The translations under genes were made by a program, and so were the position numbers. A stretch of 64,000 nucleotides of DNA, taken from Spirochaetae bacterium HGW-Spirochaetae-1. GTDB taxonomy: Bacteria; Spirochaetota; UBA4802; UBA5550. Where the stretch lies: positions 213,817 through 277,816 of the forward strand of contig PGXY01000004.1 of assembly GCA_002839375.1 (NCBI GenBank). The letters are read 5' to 3'. The number at the start of each line of letters is the position of its first letter. Position 1 is the first letter of the stretch. Shown in pieces: positions 7,949 to 16,776 of the stretch. The notes below the pieces were generated by a model, which searched no databases, was not told where the DNA came from, and was given only the letters and a program-made list of their open reading frames with translations.

Positions 7949-9766
7949 TTGAAAAGCAGAACCACAGGCCAGCAGTATCTCACCAAACATGTTAAATACA
8001 TTGATTACCGGATACAGCTGCTAAATAATTATGTCTCATTAAATCTCCCTGTTGATAATGACTTTAATGAAAGCCTGATTTCCTTTCTTATCTCAGAAAA
8101 CTGCCGAGATAACTTTCCCCAGCTCATCTCTCCAGAGATTGATACACCCGTCAGGGAGCTGAAACACCTGGTCAGGAAATGGGACATAAAAAACGATGGG
8201 GATATTGTAGGATACATTTACCAGATCCTGCAGAGCCGTGATTCCAGAAAGAACAAGGGACAGTTCTTCACTCCAGGAGATATCGTGACTCACCTGGCAG
8301 GTTCGTCTCTGGAAAGAACGGAATCATGGCGTGATGTCCGCATACTCGATCCGGCATGCGGGTCCGGACAATTTCTCCTTTCCCTGTATTGGATGCTCCT
8401 GGACCGATATATCCTGGATGGTGTCGCGGAACGTGAGGCATCGGAAAGAATCATCCGTTTTCATTTGCACGGCTTCGACATAGACCAGACCGTTATTCTT
8501 ATCGCACGCTACAACCTTTCACGAATATCGGGCATCGAAGAAAAAGAGGTAAACATTGCCTGCCATAACTTTCTTTTCAGAGAGAATCCTCATAGTGATC
8601 CACCAGGGACGGTCAGCTGGCCTGAAAAATATGATCTTGTCCTGGGCAACCCTCCCTGGGGAAGCCGGGTCTCCTCCGAAGAAAAAATATATTTCAGAAA
8701 GAATTTCATCTCCTCTGCCTCCGGCATTAACACCTTCACCCTCTTTCTTGAGCGGGCCCTTGAAACCGTCCATGACCATGGGCTGGTTGCCTTTCTCATT
8801 CCCGAGGCCTATCTCAACATCAGGGCTCATCAATCCTCACGGGAAATGATACTGACAAACACAGCGATTAAAGAACTCACAATCTGGGGGGAGCGGTTCA
8901 GGGGAGTCTTTGCCCCCTCTATATCTATGATTACCCAACTGGAACCCAGCGAAGAGAAAAGATCCGGCAACGTGGTCAACATCATTCATGGAGCAGATCT
9001 GGCATCACATACATCAATTCTTATTCCCCAGGCATCGTACCAGAGAACACCGGAAAATATCTTCAATATCAACTACACAAGAAAATGTGTAAACCTCATA
9101 ACATCCATTGACAATCAGGACTGCCTTTTCCTAAAAAATCATTCGAAATTTTTCCTTGGCATTGTAACCGGCAACAACACACAGCACATATATGACTTTA
9201 AATCTGAAGAACACCCCGATCCCATAATTCTTGGGAAGGACGTGTCCCCATTCAAGATACAATTCAGCCATCACTATTTCCGGTACAATCCCGGAATTCT
9301 ACAGCAGGTAGCGCCGCAGCATTTATATCAGGCAAAGGATAAAATCGTGTACAAGTTTATCGGCAAGCGGCTCACCTTTGCCCTGGACAGATCCGGGTAT
9401 TATTCACTGAACAATGTCAACGGTTTCATTCCCGACAAGAGCTACCGCGAACAACTTAACATAGAATCAATTCTCTCCATCCTGAACTCTGATCTCATGC
9501 AGTACTACTATGAAAAGAATTATTTCACCCTCAAGGTATTGCGGGGTAACCTGGAAAGGCTGCCCCTGAAAAAAATCAGTTCACCGAATCAGAAAAGGTT
9601 GAAACAACTGGCGGAAATGGTTATGCAGAGTACCGGTGAAGCGGAAAGAAAACACAGAAGATGCATCGAGGATATAATCTATCATGAATATGGCATCAAA
9701 GACCGTGACGCCTATACCATCAGCAGCCCGGAGCAGCATGAGTCTGGTTTAATCGAAAACGAATAG
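7949..9766 (+). CDS. N6-adenine DNA methyltransferase, TaqI/Eco57I-like, orphan
   Basis: 605 aa. SAM-binding motif I is DPACGSGQF from residue 134 and the catalytic N6-adenine motif is NPPW at 234-237. NKGQFFTPGDIV precedes motif I, as in type I/IIG M subunits. The C-terminal half (TGNNTQH, GKDVSPF, EQLNIESILSILNSDLMQYYY, LPLKK) resembles a TaqI-like target-recognition domain. No PD-(D/E)XK nuclease motif is seen inside it and no nuclease gene is adjacent, so it looks like a solitary methylase. TTG start with AGGAT upstream; a TATAAT -10 lies at 7920-7925. Confidence 0.88.
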   Translation: MKSRTTGQQYLTKHVKYIDYRIQLLNNYVSLNLPVDNDFNESLISFLISENCRDNFPQLISPEIDTPVRELKHLVRKWDIKNDGDIVGYIYQILQSRDSRKNKGQFFTPGDIVTHLAGSSLERTESWRDVRILDPACGSGQFLLSLYWMLLDRYILDGVAEREASERIIRFHLHGFDIDQTVILIARYNLSRISGIEEKEVNIACHNFLFRENPHSDPPGTVSWPEKYDLVLGNPPWGSRVSSEEKIYFRKNFISSASGINTFTLFLERALETVHDHGLVAFLIPEAYLNIRAHQSSREMILTNTAIKELTIWGERFRGVFAPSISMITQLEPSEEKRSGNVVNIIHGADLASHTSILIPQASYQRTPENIFNINYTRKCVNLITSIDNQDCLFLKNHSKFFLGIVTGNNTQHIYDFKSEEHPDPIILGKDVSPFKIQFSHHYFRYNPGILQQVAPQHLYQAKDKIVYKFIGKRLTFALDRSGYYSLNNVNGFIPDKSYREQLNIESILSILNSDLMQYYYEKNYFTLKVLRGNLERLPLKKISSPNQKRLKQLAEMVMQSTGEAERKHRRCIEDIIYHEYGIKDRDAYTISSPEQHESGLIENE

Positions 9767-9796
9767 CAAGGTTTTACAGGCCGGTTACCGATAAAT

Positions 9797-10381
9797 TCAC
9801 TTCGAATCATCGCGGGTCCTTTCCCGTGCCTGCAGTTTAAAAACAGCTGTCATATCAATTGAATCATTACCTCCATCGTCGAAAAAGGCAATGCCTCTTT
9901 CGGGATAACAGTACAGCACATGTTTATCCCGTTTTTTCACAACCAGTCCACTGTTTCCGTAAGTAAAAATCAGGAGCGAGATTCCCTTATTGAGATGTAT
10001 GCCGTCGGAAGTTACACTTTTTGCATTGGTAACAACAACAGCCCTGATATAGCGGTCCATGCAAAAAACGGCCAGCGATCTCTCCTGAAAAGAATATATC
10101 TCATTGAATGGTATATCAAACTGCATGTCCAGAGAGAACACCTGCCGAAACAATCCCTGCGGTCCCCGGAGGAGCACTTTCCGATACGCTTCACCGCTAA
10201 AGGCTTTCAGAACGGAATCAACCGTACTGTTAAGAACTACTGAACCGGCACTTATACCCGGCACCAGCACCGACTCTGACAAATCCGCTTTTCCAGTATT
10301 GACAAACACCGCATAGAAGAAAATAAACACCGGCACTGCCATAGCCAGAAAAGACGATTTTGCTTTTCGCCTCACATGCAC
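9797..10381 (-). CDS. Hypothetical exported or membrane-anchored protein
   Basis: 194 aa, unrecognised. The N-terminus [11 protein letters not shown] followed by a hydrophobic stretch (about 12-28) is a signal peptide or anchor; the rest is predicted outside the cytoplasm and beta-rich. GTG start at 10381 preceded by GGGAGGCACAGAA, which is a good ribosome site. It overlaps the end of rsmG by 10 bp, so translation is probably coupled. In many bacteria parAB occupies this place after rsmG; this gene shows no ParA or ParB feature. Confidence 0.72.
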   Translation of the reverse strand: MHVRRKAKSSFLAMAVPVFIFFYAVFVNTGKADLSESVLVPGISAGSVVLNSTVDSVLKAFSGEAYRKVLLRGPQGLFRQVFSLDMQFDIPFNEIYSFQERSLAVFCMDRYIRAVVVTNAKSVTSDGIHLNKGISLLIFTYGNSGLVVKKRDKHVLYCYPERGIAFFDDGGNDSIDMTAVFKLQARERTRDDSK

Positions 10382-11088
10382 TTCTGTGCCTCCCGCTTAA
10401 TCACGGCAAACCGGCGTGGATATTTAGCATCGGTATCACCTTTTTTTATAAATAAAAATCCCGCCGTATCAATCCCCAGCGAGATCCTTCCCTCTTCCCC
10501 CGCTATTTCCAGACCCAGTTCCCCTGCATGCCGAACAACTAAAGCGGGAATATCTCTCTGCGTTTCATTGGCGTATACATACAAGTATCCACCCATCGCC
10601 AGAAGCGGTGCCGCCAGTTCAACAACAAGATACGTATTCCCCAGGGCCCGGGAAAGAACAAGATTAAACCGCTCCCGCAGTGAACCTTCGTGAGCCCGAT
10701 CCTCTATCCTCCCCGGCATAACCGATAAATTTTCCAGTTGAAGCATTTCAATTACCGACCCGACAAATCCCATTTTTTTCTCGTTGGAATCCATAAGTAT
10801 CCCGCGGAGTCCTTCATAATAAATACCCAGCGGTATTCCGGGAATCCCGGAACCCGTTCCTATATCAGCAAATAATGTTCCACGTGGAACATTCATCCCC
10901 AGAAGCGGATCAATACTCCCGAAAACCAGGTTTTCCAGTATTTCTTTTCTCGTCTTGAACCCGGTCAGGTTAAACTGTTTGCTCCTGAGAAAAAGTTCAT
11001 CGGCATAATCAATCATGGACTTTGCCTGACCAGGAGAAAGCCGTATGCCCCTGGACTGTTCCCACGCCAGTATGATTTCCTGCATCAT
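10372..11088 (-). CDS. rsmG: 16S rRNA (guanine527-N7)-methyltransferase
   Basis: RsmG/GidB methylates G527 of 16S rRNA using SAM. The [16 protein letters not shown] segment and the SAM loop [15 protein letters not shown] are characteristic, followed by SRALGN. The start is placed at ATG 11088, whose first bases overlap the mnmG stop as ATGA. A GTG at 11103 is possible but lies inside a parS-like site. It is translationally coupled to mnmG upstream. A second parS-like 16-mer lies inside this gene at 10876-10891, encoding NVPRGT. Confidence 0.95.
   Translation of the reverse strand: MMQEIILAWEQSRGIRLSPGQAKSMIDYADELFLRSKQFNLTGFKTRKEILENLVFGSIDPLLGMNVPRGTLFADIGTGSGIPGIPLGIYYEGLRGILMDSNEKKMGFVGSVIEMLQLENLSVMPGRIEDRAHEGSLRERFNLVLSRALGNTYLVVELAAPLLAMGGYLYVYANETQRDIPALVVRHAGELGLEIAGEEGRISLGIDTAGFLFIKKGDTDAKYPRRFAVIKREAQKCM
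10876..10891. other. parS-like ParB binding site 1
   Basis: TGTTCCACGTGGAACA, a perfect 16-bp palindrome. It matches the widespread bacterial parS consensus TGTTNCACGTGAAACA at all but one base (G for A). It lies within the rsmG coding sequence. No parA or parB gene is in the window, so ParB must be encoded elsewhere. Confidence 0.85.
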
Positions 11089-12980
11089 GCTTTCGTGTTC
11101 CACGTGGAACCTCCCCTGCCCGATCTTTTCATTGCCTCTATATGCACAAGCAGTATCGAGATATGCGAAGGATCAACTCCTGATATTCTCATGGCCTGTC
11201 CCATAGTTCGAGGTTTTATTCTGGCAAGTTTTTCCACCGCTTCTTTTTTTAATCCGTCTATAATGCTGTAATCCATGTCCTCGGGGATCTCCATGTCCTC
11301 CATCTTTGCCATCTTTCTAATTCTATCCTGGTCCCTTATGATGTATCCCTCGTATTTTATTTCCATCTCAATGACAGCGGCCATTTCCTCGCTCATGCTT
11401 TCGTTCAATATGTTCAGAACCTGTTTCATGGTTATCCCTGGTCTCCTGAGTAGTTTTCCCGCATTCATTTTTCCCCGGAGACCTTCATTGTCGGTTACTC
11501 CCGACAAAATACTTTTTGCCCTATCATCAATTGTAACGGTCAGTGTTTTCAGCCTTTCCAAGTTCTTTTCAATGTCATTATATTTTGCCATCATACTTTC
11601 GCAGGCTTCGCGGGTTATAAGTCCGTTATCATAGCCATATTGCATCAATCGTCGATCAGCATTATCCTGACGCAGAAGCAGACGGTGTTCTGCCCTCGAT
11701 GTGAACATCCTGTATGGTTCAGTAGTGCCTTTGGTAACCAGGTCGTCGATGAGAACTCCGATATAGCCTTCTGATCGTTTAATAATAAAGGGTTCAAGTC
11801 CCCGAATCTTTCTCACGGCATTTATTGCAGCCATCAAACCCTGTGCCGCAGCCTCTTCATATCCCGATGTGCCATTTATCTGTCCTGCATGGTATAGTCC
11901 CGCAACTCTCTTTGTTTCCAGAGTAGAATACAGTTCCGTCGGTGGGACATAATCATACTCTACTGCATAGGCGGGTCGCATGACTTTGACATTCTCAAGA
12001 CCCGGCACGGTCCTTATCATTTCCAGCTGTACATCCTCGGGAAGGGAGCTGGAAAATCCATTGATATAGTATTCCTTTGTATTGTAACCTTCCGGTTCAA
12101 GAAACAGCTGGTGCCTGGGTTTATCGGAAAATCTCACGACCTTGTCCTCTATGGACGGGCAATACCGCGCGCCCACTCCCTTGATAACACCGCCATACAG
12201 GGGAGACATATGAATGTTCCCCCGGATCATATCGTGAGTCTCCTGTGATGTATAGGTAATCCAGCAGGGTATTTGACGTCGATCTATCTTCTTCGTAGCA
12301 TATGAAAACGGTATGGGGGTCTCATCGGGATATTGAGCCTCACATAAATCGAAATTTATTGAGTCGCCGTTTACCCTGGGAGGTGTTCCTGTTTTCATCC
12401 TGAGAACCGGGAACCCTGCTTCACGGAGTGATTCAGGTAAAACCTCCGATGAAAAATCACCGAGCCTTCCACATTTTTCCTGGTATTTCCCTATGTGAAT
12501 GAGACCCTTTAAAAATGTGCCGGTACAGATAATCACGGCCTTTGCCAGGTGTTCCTGTTCCCTTTTTGTGATGATGCCTCTGACCGTGCCATTCTCAATT
12601 ATAATATGCTCGGCAATATCCTGTATGATTTCCAGGTTTTCCTGTTCCTCCAGAACCTGTTTCATTCTCAGTTGATATTCCTTCTTATCTGCCTGGGCCC
12701 TGGGAGCCCATACTGCCGGGCCCTTGCTCCGGTTCAGCATTTTAAAATGGATCCCCGTAGCGTCAATGGTCCTGCCCATTTCTCCGCCCAGCGCGTCGAT
12801 TTCCTTCACCAGGTGCCCCTTGGCCAGTCCACCTATTGCGGGATTACAGCTCATCTGTGCTATGGTATCGAGATTTCCAGTCAGGAGCAGCGTATGCATG
12901 CCCATGCGTGCCGAAGCCAGGGATGCCTCAACACCGGCATGGCCTGCACCGATGATTATCAAATCATAATGTCTTTTCAT
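11085..12980 (-). CDS. mnmG: tRNA uridine-5-carboxymethylaminomethyl modification enzyme MnmG
   Basis: 631 aa FAD protein. It shows the N-terminal dinucleotide loop [19 protein letters not shown], the family signatures [22 protein letters not shown] and [19 protein letters not shown], and the C-terminal [10 protein letters not shown]. With MnmE it modifies the wobble uridine of several tRNAs. mnmE is not in the window. Full family length. Its 3' end contains the second parS-like site (encoding STWN) and overlaps rsmG. mnmG-rsmG near the origin is a common bacterial arrangement. Confidence 0.97.
   Translation of the reverse strand: MKRHYDLIIIGAGHAGVEASLASARMGMHTLLLTGNLDTIAQMSCNPAIGGLAKGHLVKEIDALGGEMGRTIDATGIHFKMLNRSKGPAVWAPRAQADKKEYQLRMKQVLEEQENLEIIQDIAEHIIIENGTVRGIITKREQEHLAKAVIICTGTFLKGLIHIGKYQEKCGRLGDFSSEVLPESLREAGFPVLRMKTGTPPRVNGDSINFDLCEAQYPDETPIPFSYATKKIDRRQIPCWITYTSQETHDMIRGNIHMSPLYGGVIKGVGARYCPSIEDKVVRFSDKPRHQLFLEPEGYNTKEYYINGFSSSLPEDVQLEMIRTVPGLENVKVMRPAYAVEYDYVPPTELYSTLETKRVAGLYHAGQINGTSGYEEAAAQGLMAAINAVRKIRGLEPFIIKRSEGYIGVLIDDLVTKGTTEPYRMFTSRAEHRLLLRQDNADRRLMQYGYDNGLITREACESMMAKYNDIEKNLERLKTLTVTIDDRAKSILSGVTDNEGLRGKMNAGKLLRRPGITMKQVLNILNESMSEEMAAVIEMEIKYEGYIIRDQDRIRKMAKMEDMEIPEDMDYSIIDGLKKEAVEKLARIKPRTMGQAMRISGVDPSHISILLVHIEAMKRSGRGGSTWNTKA
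11096..11111. other. parS-like ParB binding site 2
   Basis: TGTTCCACGTGGAACC differs from site 1 only at the last base and lies 220 bp from it, at the mnmG 3' end. Two closely spaced copies near the origin support a real ParB loading region. Confidence 0.8.
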
Positions 12981-13298
12981 TATTTATCACGTTCCAATCA
13001 GGAATTTGCAGTATGTCAGTTAGTCTTTTACTCATTATCATGACTGCCATAACAATATACGAAATGATTAACCTTAAAAAATTAATCAATACCATTGTAT
13101 GTATATTGATAGGGCAATTATTAATTTAAATTATTAATAACTACCACTACTTAATATAAGTATGAACTATTAAATTTGCAATATCCCATATTAATACATG
13201 ACTTTCTATTGAGACATAATATTTATTTCTTGTAATTCGCAGGCATAAAAAAACGGGCCGCAGGGCCCGTTCCGTATACTCTCTGATATTTTTCAGAT
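12981..13298. other. AT-rich intergenic region between mnmG and HPt gene
   Basis: 318 bp of strongly AT-rich sequence upstream of mnmG (minus strand). The only clear structure is the HPt gene's terminator at 13247-13271. It presumably carries the mnmG promoter, but I cannot pick a convincing -35/-10 pair. Confidence 0.5.
13247..13271 (-). terminator. Rho-independent terminator of HPt gene
   Basis: On the minus strand AACGGGCC-loop-GGCCCGTT forms an 8-bp GC-rich stem (13252-13271) followed by a run of seven T, starting about 28 bp after the HPt stop. Confidence 0.88.
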
Positions 13299-13655
13299 CT
13301 ATAATTCTTTTTCCTTCATCAGCAGTTGCATTGCTTCCCTCGCCTGCTGTATTTTGTCTTTCAATGCTTCGAAGGCCTGTTCGGCTTTATCCATCTCGCT
13401 GTTCCGTCCCATATTCTCCAGTTCGAAGGCCGCATCATAGGCGGCCTGGGCTGAAAAATTTGAAACCGATCCTTTTATGGTATGCGCATATTTTCTCAAT
13501 TTATCTGCGTCTTTTTCCTTTATGGCTCCCATTATATTATTCATCAATTTTTGAGAATCTTCGATGAAGAGTTCTGCCAATTCCCTGTAGAGTTCCATAT
13601 CACCATCCAGACGTTCTGCAAGCTCCTTCCTGTTTATCACATCTTCAATTTTCAT
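13299..13655 (-). CDS. Histidine phosphotransfer (HPt) domain protein
   Basis: 118-aa, all-helical, acidic protein. KYAHTIKGSVSNF carries the phosphorylatable histidine and the HxxKG signature of HPt domains, which relay phosphate between receiver domains in phosphorelays. The stand-alone domain has no kinase beside it; receiver proteins that could be partners lie at 576-2201 and 15449-16597, but pairing is inference. GGAGGAACA precedes the ATG, and a strong terminator follows, so it appears monocistronic. Confidence 0.88.
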   Translation of the reverse strand: MKIEDVINRKELAERLDGDMELYRELAELFIEDSQKLMNNIMGAIKEKDADKLRKYAHTIKGSVSNFSAQAAYDAAFELENMGRNSEMDKAEQAFEALKDKIQQAREAMQLLMKEKEL

Positions 13656-13765
13656 TGTTCCTCCTGCAGCCTGGTTCGGTTATTTTGACTTGTGTACTTC
13701 CCTATCCTTTTCCTGATCCAATTTGTTAATTCCAATACCAGTGAAAATATAAAGTCAATTCTTTT

Positions 13766-14491
13766 TTAAAATATATAAATTTGATCATAATAGTGAAGCG
13801 GTATGAAATACCCCTTCGTATTAACTGACGATTTTTCACGCAAAATATCAATGACTCTATCGCAGTATGATTCATCCAGATTTAAGACATAGCAATAATA
13901 CTCCGCTTCGTTTTTTATGTCCTTAAAATGCGAGATTCTTGTCTGCTCAAAATTGCGGACCTGGAATTCTCTGTTCAGTCGTTTCAGTATATCACCGACA
14001 TTGATATTCCGGCGTGAGGATGTTTTACCGCTGGGAATGAGTTTTCTTAATTGCTCGGTCATGGTGACCGACGGACGATTGTTATCTCCGATTACAATTA
14101 TTCTTTTATCGGCCGAACAAAGCATCTTTTCTACTGCCCCTTCATAATCATCCATGCCGTATATGGCGTGGATACATATGACAGCCTGTGTCTTTTCTCC
14201 CTTCCATTGTTCCCAGGTATTTTCATAAATTCTTACCGGCAGTTCTATTTTATGCTGTTCGATTTTTTCCCGCAGGATGGCAGTCATGGCCGGGGAAGGT
14301 TCTATTGACTGCACCTCCATCCCTCTCTCAGCAAGAGGAATGGTAAAAAAACCCGATCCGGCACCGCAGTCAATCAATGATGCAATACCACGCAGCTCGT
14401 GCAACACCTCATGGAGAAGGTCTCCGGGATACTGCTCGAGACTGAGACGACGATCATATTCCCGAGCAAATCTCTCCTCATAAAATCTCAT
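13766..14491 (-). CDS. Class I SAM-dependent methyltransferase, substrate unknown
   Basis: 241 aa. The SAM-binding loop LIDCGAGSGFFTIPLAERG (near residue 40) and the following acidic SIEPSPAM (motif II) define a Rossmann methyltransferase. The N-terminal FYEERFAREYDRR resembles small-molecule methylases of the UbiE/type-11 group. The C-terminal half is not recognised and could bind the substrate. No neighbouring pathway gene gives the target. Confidence 0.78.
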   Translation of the reverse strand: MRFYEERFAREYDRRLSLEQYPGDLLHEVLHELRGIASLIDCGAGSGFFTIPLAERGMEVQSIEPSPAMTAILREKIEQHKIELPVRIYENTWEQWKGEKTQAVICIHAIYGMDDYEGAVEKMLCSADKRIIVIGDNNRPSVTMTEQLRKLIPSGKTSSRRNINVGDILKRLNREFQVRNFEQTRISHFKDIKNEAEYYCYVLNLDESYCDRVIDILREKSSVNTKGYFIPLHYYDQIYIF

Positions 14492-14656
14492 GTTTATCGT
14501 GCTTCTCCTTCCTCAAGGTATTGCTTCTTTTTCTGTATATCTACTTCACTCTTGAATTTTAGCAACTATAAAAACATGAATTATTATTGCAATTATCATC
14601 CCCTGTCATATACGTAGTTTTTCATTTTTAACAATTTGCTTACAAGGACATTATGC

Positions 14657-15352
14657 ATGCATCTCACCAGCATCCGGATTAATGCAAATAGTTTTCCCGT
14701 AAAAGATCAATATCCCTTCAGCCTGGATGTCTTTCAGAAAACCCCGGAGATATCTCTGGAAACGCCTATTACCTTTTTCGCTGGAGAAAACGGTTCAGGA
14801 AAATCCACTCTGATCAGGGCTCTCGCACATCGCTGCGGAATCCATATCTGGAAGGGACCTGAACGTACTCGATTCAGATTCAATCCTCTAGAGGAGGAGT
14901 TATACAGCTGCATCGATGTTCATTGGTCAGACCAGGCCGTACCTGGTTCTTTTTTCTCGGCTGAATATTTTTATGATTTTTCAAGTCTTATTGATGAATG
15001 GGCCCATGAAGACCCTGGAGTTCTGAATTATTACGGCAGCAAACCGTTCATGACTCAATCCCACGGCCAGAGCCACATGTCTTATTTTGAAAACCGGTAT
15101 ATCATAAAGGGCCTGTATCTGCTTGATGAACCGGAAAATGCACTTTCTCCCACAACTCAGCTTAAATTACTTCATCTGCTGCAGCGCATGTCTATTGATG
15201 GTCATGCCCAGTTCATCATAGCCACCCATTCACCGATTCTGCTTTCCTGTGAAAACGCTTCTATATACAGCTTCGACCATGTACCCCTGCGAAAAGTCCC
15301 CTACGAGGAGACCGAACACTACCTTGTGTACCGTTCCCTCTTTAAGAAGTGA
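14657..15352 (+). CDS. Small AAA/ABC-type ATPase (COG3910-like)
   Basis: 231 aa. Walker A is AGENGSGKSTLIRAL, an ABC-like signature is QSHGQS, and Walker B is LYLLDEPENALSP, followed by FIIATHSPILLS with the switch histidine. This arrangement is that of RecF/SMC-type ATPase heads without a coiled coil. Start chosen at ATG 14657 with AAGGA 8 bp upstream, rather than TTG 14636. Its role is unknown; such single-head ATPases have been linked to repair and defence, but nothing nearby supports either. Confidence 0.82.
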   Translation: MHLTSIRINANSFPVKDQYPFSLDVFQKTPEISLETPITFFAGENGSGKSTLIRALAHRCGIHIWKGPERTRFRFNPLEEELYSCIDVHWSDQAVPGSFFSAEYFYDFSSLIDEWAHEDPGVLNYYGSKPFMTQSHGQSHMSYFENRYIIKGLYLLDEPENALSPTTQLKLLHLLQRMSIDGHAQFIIATHSPILLSCENASIYSFDHVPLRKVPYEETEHYLVYRSLFKK

Positions 15353-15381
15353 GATACGGTTTACAGTCAGTGCTCAAATAA

Positions 15382-15407
15382 ATCCATGTGATGTATATCA
15401 CATGGAT
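15382..15407. repeat. 26-bp perfect palindrome between convergent genes
   Basis: ATCCATGTGAT, 4-base spacer GTAT, then ATCACATGGAT. It lies between the ends of two convergent genes and probably folds as a hairpin in either transcript. There is no U tract, so termination is uncertain. The core TGTGA-N6-TCACA equals a CRP-type site by chance or design. Confidence 0.6.
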
Positions 15408-15448
15408 GCTCTGGTACTATCGGCTTTGTAATGTCTGTGGTTGAACGG

Positions 15449-16597
15449 TTAGAATTCGACTGAGAGAAAAGCAACATCGTCGTCGCGATTATCCAGGGCG
15501 GTAAAAGATTCCACATCATCCAGAATAGCCTGGCAAAATTCATCTCCATGCAGTTCGTTATTGACGCGTATTGATTTGGATAGACGATTTACACCATACT
15601 CTTCTTTTTCGCTGTTTTTAATTTCCGTTATTCCATCGGTATAGAGAAAGAGCCGGTCTCCCGGCGAAACGGAAAGGCTTTTTTCTTCATATTTGACCAG
15701 GTCTGAAATGCCTATGAAAAGACCAAATGTATCGAGCGCCAGCATCTTATCGGAAGATGCACGATAATATAGAGTTCTTGTATGACCGGCATTGGTAAAG
15801 GTAATTTTTCCCGTTTCATCATCATATATGACATAAAAAGAAGTTATATACTGATCGGACAGAAGCAGCCCCATCATCTCCTGATTAATCAATGATATGT
15901 ATTCGCTGGTGCTGGTAAAACGCGGTGCATAGATACTGAAAATCATCTTTGACATGGTCATTACCAATGCTGCCGGTATGCCATGGCCCGTAACATCGGC
16001 GATGAGGAATCCACTCTGCGTGTCTGATAGTTTATAGCAGTCAAAATAATCACCGCCAATATCTTCGATGGGGAGGTATTTGCCGCTGATGCGAGGATAT
16101 TCGATATAGGAGAAATCCTTTGGAATAATAAATTTCTGAATCTGCTGTGCGGCCAGAAGTTCCTTCTGGATCAGCCGGTTTTTTTCCAGCAATTCATCGT
16201 GGGCGCTCTTAAGTCTCAGGAGTGATAATACCCGGGCAACCAGTTCCTTCTCATTAAGCGGTTTGAGGAGAAAATCATCGGCCCCAATCCGGAGGCCTTT
16301 GATTTTTGAATTGAGATCATCAGAACCGGTCATGAGGATGACGGGTATAAAATCAGTCCCGGTTACGTCACGAAACTTCGATAGAAAACCGAAGCCGTCC
16401 AGTTTTGGCATAACGATATCGACTAGAATCAGGTCGTATTTCTTTTCTTTCAAAGCCTGGAGACCTTCCATGCCGTCTCCGGCCTCATCAACATTCATAT
16501 TGATCTGAGCGAGAGTCTTTTTTATAATGGCCCGATTCAGCTTACTATCGTCAATGGCCAGAATATTCCATGATGTATTCAAGTAATTGCTGAGCAT
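15449..16597 (-). CDS. Response regulator with PP2C/SpoIIE (RsbU-like) phosphatase domain
   Basis: 382 aa. The receiver domain (about 10-130) has AIDDSK, phosphoacceptor Asp in LILVDIVMP, MTGSDD and KPL. A short coiled linker (LEKNRLIQKELLAAQQIQ) leads to a PP2C-type Ser/Thr phosphatase with GGDYFDCY, IADVTGHGIPAAL, LFLYTDGITE and a final DDDVAFLSV, which supply metal-binding aspartates. Such proteins control anti-sigma or anti-anti-sigma factors; no STAS or RsbW-like gene is nearby. AGGATCATAAC precedes the start. Confidence 0.9.
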   Translation of the reverse strand: MLSNYLNTSWNILAIDDSKLNRAIIKKTLAQINMNVDEAGDGMEGLQALKEKKYDLILVDIVMPKLDGFGFLSKFRDVTGTDFIPVILMTGSDDLNSKIKGLRIGADDFLLKPLNEKELVARVLSLLRLKSAHDELLEKNRLIQKELLAAQQIQKFIIPKDFSYIEYPRISGKYLPIEDIGGDYFDCYKLSDTQSGFLIADVTGHGIPAALVMTMSKMIFSIYAPRFTSTSEYISLINQEMMGLLLSDQYITSFYVIYDDETGKITFTNAGHTRTLYYRASSDKMLALDTFGLFIGISDLVKYEEKSLSVSPGDRLFLYTDGITEIKNSEKEEYGVNRLSKSIRVNNELHGDEFCQAILDDVESFTALDNRDDDVAFLSVEF

Positions 16598-16776
16598 GTT
16601 ATGATCCTGATGCTGATTGTTATCGAAATCATCCCTGCAAAGTACAACTCAAAGTCTGATATCATGTATTCTTTTTAGATCATATTCACTTTTAATGCAA
16701 TTGTTTTTCCTCGTTGACGGAATTAAATTAAATAATTAACCATGCATACTGTTATGAATTTTTTCATATCAGGCTT

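Noticed and set aside
7949..15352. Defence island (methyltransferase plus AAA ATPase)
   Set aside because: The two genes are 5 kb apart among housekeeping genes, with no nuclease or other effector gene nearby.
15382..15407. CRP-type site TGTGATGTATATCACA
   Set aside because: It lies between the ends of convergent genes with no promoter near, so a hairpin at the 3' ends is likelier than an activator site.
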